This document shows, one piece after another, positions 59,478 to 64,000 of a stretch of DNA of 64,000 nt. Position 1 is the first letter of the stretch, and every line of letters begins with the position of its first letter. Origin of the DNA: Costus lasius (lineage: Eukaryota > Streptophyta > Magnoliopsida > Zingiberales > Costaceae); contig CM050454.1 of assembly GCA_027563935.2 (NCBI GenBank), positions 20,953,501 to 21,017,500 on the forward strand. The letters are read 5' to 3'. A model generated the notes under the pieces. The model was not told the origin of the DNA and searched no databases. It saw nothing but the letters and a program-made list of their open reading frames with translations. The position numbers were made by a program, and so were the translations under genes.

Positions 59478-60754
59478 TCATAGTTCATCAAGATAGAATT
59501 TTTCCTTTTCTTTAATCAATTCTTCTTGATAATAATGCTTTATTCTCTGACCGTTAACCTTAAACTCTCTTGTTTCATTACTCCATATGTCCACAGCTCT
59601 GTAGGGGTAAGTTTTCTTTACCTGAAAAGGTCCAGACCATCGAGACTTAAGTTTACTATGAAAAAGTCTCAATCTAGAATTGAATAAAAGAACAAAGTCA
59701 CCTGGTTGGAATTCCTTTCTGAAAATATATCGATCATGCCACCTTTTAGTCCTCTCCTTATAAATTCTTGCATTTTCGTAAGCAGAGAGTCTAATCTCAT
59801 CTAGTTCGTTCAATTATAATCTCTGTTTTTCACCCGCATTCTTTAAGTCAAAGTTTAGTGCTTTGATTGCCCAGAACGCCCTATGTTCAAGCTCTACAAG
59901 TAGATGACCAGATTTACCATAAACCAATTGAAAAGGAAACATAGCTATTGGTGTTTTAAAAGCAGTCCGGTAAGCCCACAGTGCGTCATCAAGTTTGGAT
60001 GCCCAATCTTTTCTCGTGCGTGACACTGTCTTTTTCAAAATTCCCTTGATTTCTCTGTTTGATATTTCAACTTGTCCACTTGTTTAGAGGTGATAAGGTG
60101 TTGCAACTCCATGATTTACCCCATACTTTCTAAGCAAGGCTGAGAACTTATGTTCTTTGAAATGTGAGCCTCCATCACTAATCACTACTCGTGGTGTACC
60201 AAATCGTGGAAAGATAATCTTTTTGAACAGTTTAATAACAACTCTGGAATCATTAGTAGGGGAAGCAAGAGCCTCGACCCACTTTGAAATATAATCAACT
60301 GATACAAGTATGTATTTGTTGCCTCTAGAAGATGGAAAAGGTCTCACGAAATCTATTCCCCAAATATCAAATATCTCAAGCTCAAGAATAGTGGACAGTG
60401 GCATCTCATGTCTTCTGTTAATGTTCCCTATATTTTGACATCTATCACAAGATAAAATAAAATTTCTGTCATCTTTAAAAATTGAAGGCCAATAAAATCC
60501 TGATTGTAAAACTTTGAAAGCAGTTTTCTCAGTACTAGTGTGCCCACCATAAGAGGATTCATGACACTGAAATAGTATATCTGTGATTTCTTCTTCAGGT
60601 ATACATCTTCTAAAAATTCCATCTGCACATCTCCTAAAAACATAAGGCTCATCCCAAAAATAATTTTTTACCTCTGCTAAGAATTTCTTCTTTCTTTGAT
60701 AACTTAAATTAGGAGGAAAAACATTAGCTACAAGGTAATTTACTATGTCAGCAT
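59478..60754 (-). pseudogene. Athila-like integrase, almost intact
   Basis: A single frame on the minus strand reads from [16 protein letters not shown] (about 60745) through the HHCC zinc region ([14 protein letters not shown].., CDRCQN, about 60575-60435), the catalytic core ([17 protein letters not shown] near 60360, VISDGGSHF near 60190), [25 protein letters not shown] ([16 protein letters not shown], 59975) to the C-terminal block [15 protein letters not shown] and SRWSGPFQV (59770-59620). Only two stops interrupt it: TAG after ATPYHL (60084) and TAA after EKQRL (59814). The DDE acidic residues are present except that the Glu region next to the first stop is altered ([10 protein letters not shown]). 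The upstream end is cut by the Copia LTR. Confidence 0.88.
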
Positions 60755-62440
60755 TGAAGGGTCCCCTAAAAGGAGGGGGGGGGGGGCCGAAACCCTAATA
60801 GGTGGCGCATATAGTTCATTTGCAACGGAAGCAAGGGTTTCAAAGGATCTCATGTGATATTCATATGATCAACTTAAAACGATAGCATAGAGATGCGTTA
60901 CCATGGCCATGAGTAAGGAGGCGGCTTGGAAGAGAAAGAATCAAATGCTTCTTCTCCAAAGGCGATGCACACAAGGTGAAGATGGCTTTCTCCTTGTTGT
61001 CCTTTGTGCTAGCAAAGACCTTCAAGAATCCTAATCGCGTGTAGGAGATGTCGAAGAAGAAGTCTTGCTGGCCGAATGTTTTCCTCCTAGCCTCGAGAGA
61101 GCCTTCACACGAGAGGAATCAATGGAGAATAATGGGTGAGCAACGTTACTACGTGGGAGCGTTTCCAATTTGGAAACCGACTTCCAAAATTAGTAACTCC
61201 TCAATGTTTCATGCGTTCACCCAAGTGAACCATCGAAACAATCCTTCTCCAATTGAACCAAGCGTTCACTTATGTGAACCGGTTCTATTTATTCGGTCCA
61301 ATTGAATTTGGTTCAAAAACCAAATCAAACCAGCATAGGCTCAGATCCAATCAAACCAAATGGTTCAAGATCTAACCGTTCATCTCTTGATGCTCTTGAT
61401 CTCACCGATCTAGCATCAATACTCTCGATCGAAGCTTACCGATCTCAAGCCCTAATCAATCAAACATGATCAAACCAGATCTCACTTACAATCAGAGTTT
61501 AAACTCCTTTAAACTGAACCAAAACAATTCAGTCCACACGATCTGACTTAAGTAAGCCATATCATCAAATTGTGCGACCCTAAGGGTTTCCTTTAAATGT
61601 CGGTAACGATAACTTACGTTATCACGATCAGTGAGGGGTATCTAGCAACACATCACTGTCTCCCGATATGAAGGAAAGAGTCTTCCAAGACTACACCCAA
61701 ACCACAGCACAAGTGTGAATCCACTTCACGAGGCATACATGTTTCCTTTGCCACTGGATGTTCTTATTAGACAAGCGTGTCAAGTTTGTAACTCCAATAT
61801 GATGAGCATGATTAGATCAGATGATCATAGTCACCTGGGTATGGCCATACACTTTCTCAATCATCTCATTCAGGGGGCCCCTTTAGAACATCACACTCCA
61901 ATCAAGGAGACGGCAATCCTATATCTATCACTAGTGTCCTAACCTGACTCATGATCATTATCCAAGATAGTCTATAACCATTATGTTTCAAATGATATTG
62001 AACTACCTCAAAACAATGACAATCATCATTTAGAAACACAAGTGATCTCAAGTCAGAGGACATGTGCCACTTGTTGCAAACAAGGATTATTCACATTGTG
62101 ACAAGCAATTGAATATCCTAGTAGGGTCTGTCCAGTACATCCAATGTACCCATGAGTCTACATCTTATTCCATGCTCGAAGCATCCTATAAGATTAGAAC
62201 ACATATTAGTCTCAATCATATCAAGGCTGTCTCATGTTCACCAAGATATCTCGACTAAGGACATTACAGCATGTCAGCCAAGCTGAACAGCATTGAGACA
62301 TTATTCAGAAGCACACTTATTGCGGCAGACAATGTAACAAACTGAATAACAACCATTGCCTTTATAAACATAAGAGTTTATACATGATACTGAAAGAATC
62401 CCAAGGCCTCAAACATTAGCCTTAAGGGCATACCCCAACA
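60755..62440 (-). repeat. 3' LTR of Copia element C (1686 bp)
   Basis: Right border is fixed by the adjacent purine tract and TGTTGG start shared with element B. The left border (TGAAGGGTCCCC on the plus strand) is inferred from the end of Athila homology. A G run of about 12 lies at 60775-60787. Confidence 0.8.
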
Positions 62441-62451
62441 ATCTCCCACTT
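62441..62451 (-). promoter_or_regulatory. Polypurine tract of element C
   Basis: On the minus strand AAGTGGGAGAT abuts the LTR start, identical to the tract of element B. Confidence 0.85.
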
Positions 62452-62460
62452 GCACTTAAT

Positions 62461-64000
62461 CTAATGGTTGAGAAATCTCAAACCCATGTTATTACAGTGC
62501 TTCTCATGCTTCTGCTGCGCCAGAGGCTTGGTAAGCGGGTCAGCCAGATTGTCATTTGTATGAACCTTGCAGATTTTGATCTCACCACGATCAATGATCT
62601 CCCGGATCAAGTGAAACCGTCTCTATATGTGCTTGGACTTCTGGTGCGACCGTGGTTCCTTTGCTTGTGCGATTGCTCCAGTGTTATCACAGAAGATAAC
62701 CAAAGGATCTACACTCGAAGGAACAACACCAAGTTCCTGAACGAACTTGCGAATCCACACTGCCTCCTTAGATGCTTCCGAGGCTGCAACATACTCGGCT
62801 TCTGTTGTGGAATCAGCAACGATAGACTGTTTGAAACTTTTCCATACCACAGCTCCTCCATTCAAGCTAAAAACATAGCCTGATTGCGATCGGAAATCAT
62901 CCTGGTCAGATTGGAACGAAGCGTCAGTATATCCTTCAATACTGAGTTCTTCCTGACCTCCATATATCAAGAACATATCTTTGGTCCTCCGAAGATATTT
63001 CAAAATGTTCTTGACCGCAATCCAGTGTGCCTGACCTGGATTACTTTGGAATCGACTGGTCACGCTTACCCCGTAAGCGACGTCTGGGCGAGTACATAAC
63101 ATCGCATACATAATGGACCCAATAGCCGAAGCATAAGGCGTATTGTCCATTTCATCTTTCTCAGTCTGTGTTTGTGGACACTGACTCTTTGAAAGATTCA
63201 GACCATGTCTGACTGGAAGATATCCTCTTTTAGAATTCTCTAAATGGAATCTCTCCAGGACTTTATCGATGTAAGTACTTTGGCACAGCCCGAGAAGCCT
63301 CTTAGATCTATCTCTGTAGATCTTCACACCTAATACATAGGCTGCTTCTCCTAGATCTTTCATCTGGAAACATTTTCTTAACCATGCTTTAATAGCATGC
63401 AGTTCAGGAATATCATTTCCAATGATTAAGATATCATCGACGTAGAGGACTAGGAAAGTAATCACGCTCCCACTAAACCTCTTATATACACACGGGTCGT
63501 CTTCATTCTTGATGAAACCAAATTCACATATTGATTCATCAAAACGAATATTCCTGCTTCTAGATGCTTGCTTAAGTCCATAAATGGACTTCTTTAACTT
63601 GCATATTTTATGACGATCTGATGGATTAGTGAAACCTTCAGGTTGTGTCATATACACATCCTCATCCAGTTTTCCATTAAGGAAAGCGGTCTTCACATCC
63701 ATTTGCCAGATCTCATAATCGTAATATGCTGCTATCGCAAGAATAATCCGAATTGACTTGAACATGGCTACAGGAGAGAAAGTTTCATCATAATCTATCC
63801 CGTAGATTTGCTTGAAACCTTTCGCAACTAGCCTGCCTTTATAGGTAACTACGTTACCATCCATGTCAATCTTCTTCTTGAAGATCCATTTACAGCCTAT
63901 AGGGATTACTCCCGGAGGCGGATCAACCAAATCCCAGACTTGATTATCTGACATGGAGTCCATCTCGGCTCGCATAGCTTCAAGCCATCTAGCTGACTCC
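62461..64000 (-). pseudogene. Copia element C RT and RNase H (upstream part outside window)
   Basis: One frame runs from the window edge to a TAG at 62463-62461. RT: GCKWIFKKKIDMDGN (about 63890), FSPVAMFKSIRIILAIAAY, MDVKTAFLNGKLDEDVYM, the catalytic YVDDILIIGND (about 63440), DLGEAAYVLGVKIYRD. RNase H: IEGYTDASFQSDQDD (about 62935), STTEAEYVAASEASKEAVW (about 62810), FCDNTGAIAQAKEP, then ADPLTKPLAQQKHE to LNH. The only break is a TAG at 62625-62623 where Leu is expected after SKHI. An Arg stands for the usual Trp in SRSRNIRFDE. The enzyme would copy element RNA; a single stop makes this copy borderline. Confidence 0.9.

Larger units (their letters stand above)
55772..60754 (-). mobile_element. 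Athila-like Ty3/Gypsy element, 3' half
   Basis: In minus-strand order: integrase (60754-59478), a noncoding 3' internal region (59477-57538) and the 3' LTR (57537-55772). Just before the LTR the minus strand reads TTGCTTGAGGACAAGCAAAG, the conserved motif that precedes the polypurine tract in Athila/Tat elements. RNase H, RT and gag would lie to the right but the element is interrupted by a Copia insertion at 60754/60755. Confidence 0.85.
60755..64000 (-). mobile_element. Ty1/Copia element C (same lineage as B), 3' part
   Basis: Its 3' LTR (60755-62440) has minus-strand ends TGTTGGGGTATG and GGGACCCTTCA. The polypurine tract AAGTGGGAGAT and coding region lie to the right, running off the window. 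It is inserted in the Athila-like integrase/RNase H spacer; AGCAT to its left is the probable target duplication. Coding sequence is nearly intact, so it is probably the youngest element here. Confidence 0.92.

Overview
The window is nuclear DNA of a flowering plant. Genes carry introns with GT..AG borders, there is a plant receptor kinase, and most of the sequence consists of plant LTR retrotransposons and DNA transposons. The Galadriel-like chromovirus and the GC-rich receptor-kinase exon fit a monocot outside the grasses, but I cannot name a species. I see no tRNA, rRNA, CRISPR array or bacterial-type operon.

Layout. 1-6052: 3' part of a Ty3/Gypsy chromovirus (gag, protease, RT, RNase H, integrase, chromodomain) and its 3' LTR. 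6053-8876: AT-rich DNA with a two-exon MYB/SANT-like gene on the minus strand. 8877-11892: the one clearly intact host gene, a HAESA/HSL1-type LRR receptor kinase (minus strand, two exons). Upstream of it lie a (GAA)32 microsatellite and a near-perfect 60-bp foldback. 15563-21842: a decayed Ty1/Copia element (minus) with both LTRs. 23269-23404: a hairpin MITE. 24216-27880: a complete but broken hAT transposon with 8-bp target duplications. 28601-29314: a Harbinger-like element holding a fragment of an aspartic protease gene. 29892-30456: a second TAA-flanked MITE. 32704-33183: a 96-bp minisatellite, followed by an LTR-like segment.

34881-50470 is a tail-to-tail inverted pair of one Copia family, with arms of about 3.8 kb. 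The plus-strand arm is split by another Copia element (36549-43590). 51269-54345 is a FAR1/FHY3-type (MULE-derived) gene, now disabled, ending in tandemly duplicated proline-rich micro-exons; a 62-bp hairpin minisatellite follows at 54664-55017. 55772-60754 is the 3' half of an Athila-like Gypsy element (minus), itself invaded at 60755 by the best-preserved Copia element, which runs off the window.

Only the receptor kinase, and possibly the MYB/SANT-like gene, look functional. The rest is a record of nested insertion, inversion, gene capture and decay. Many stop codons replace expected Trp, Gln or Arg codons, as repeated C-to-T (or G-to-A) change would produce.
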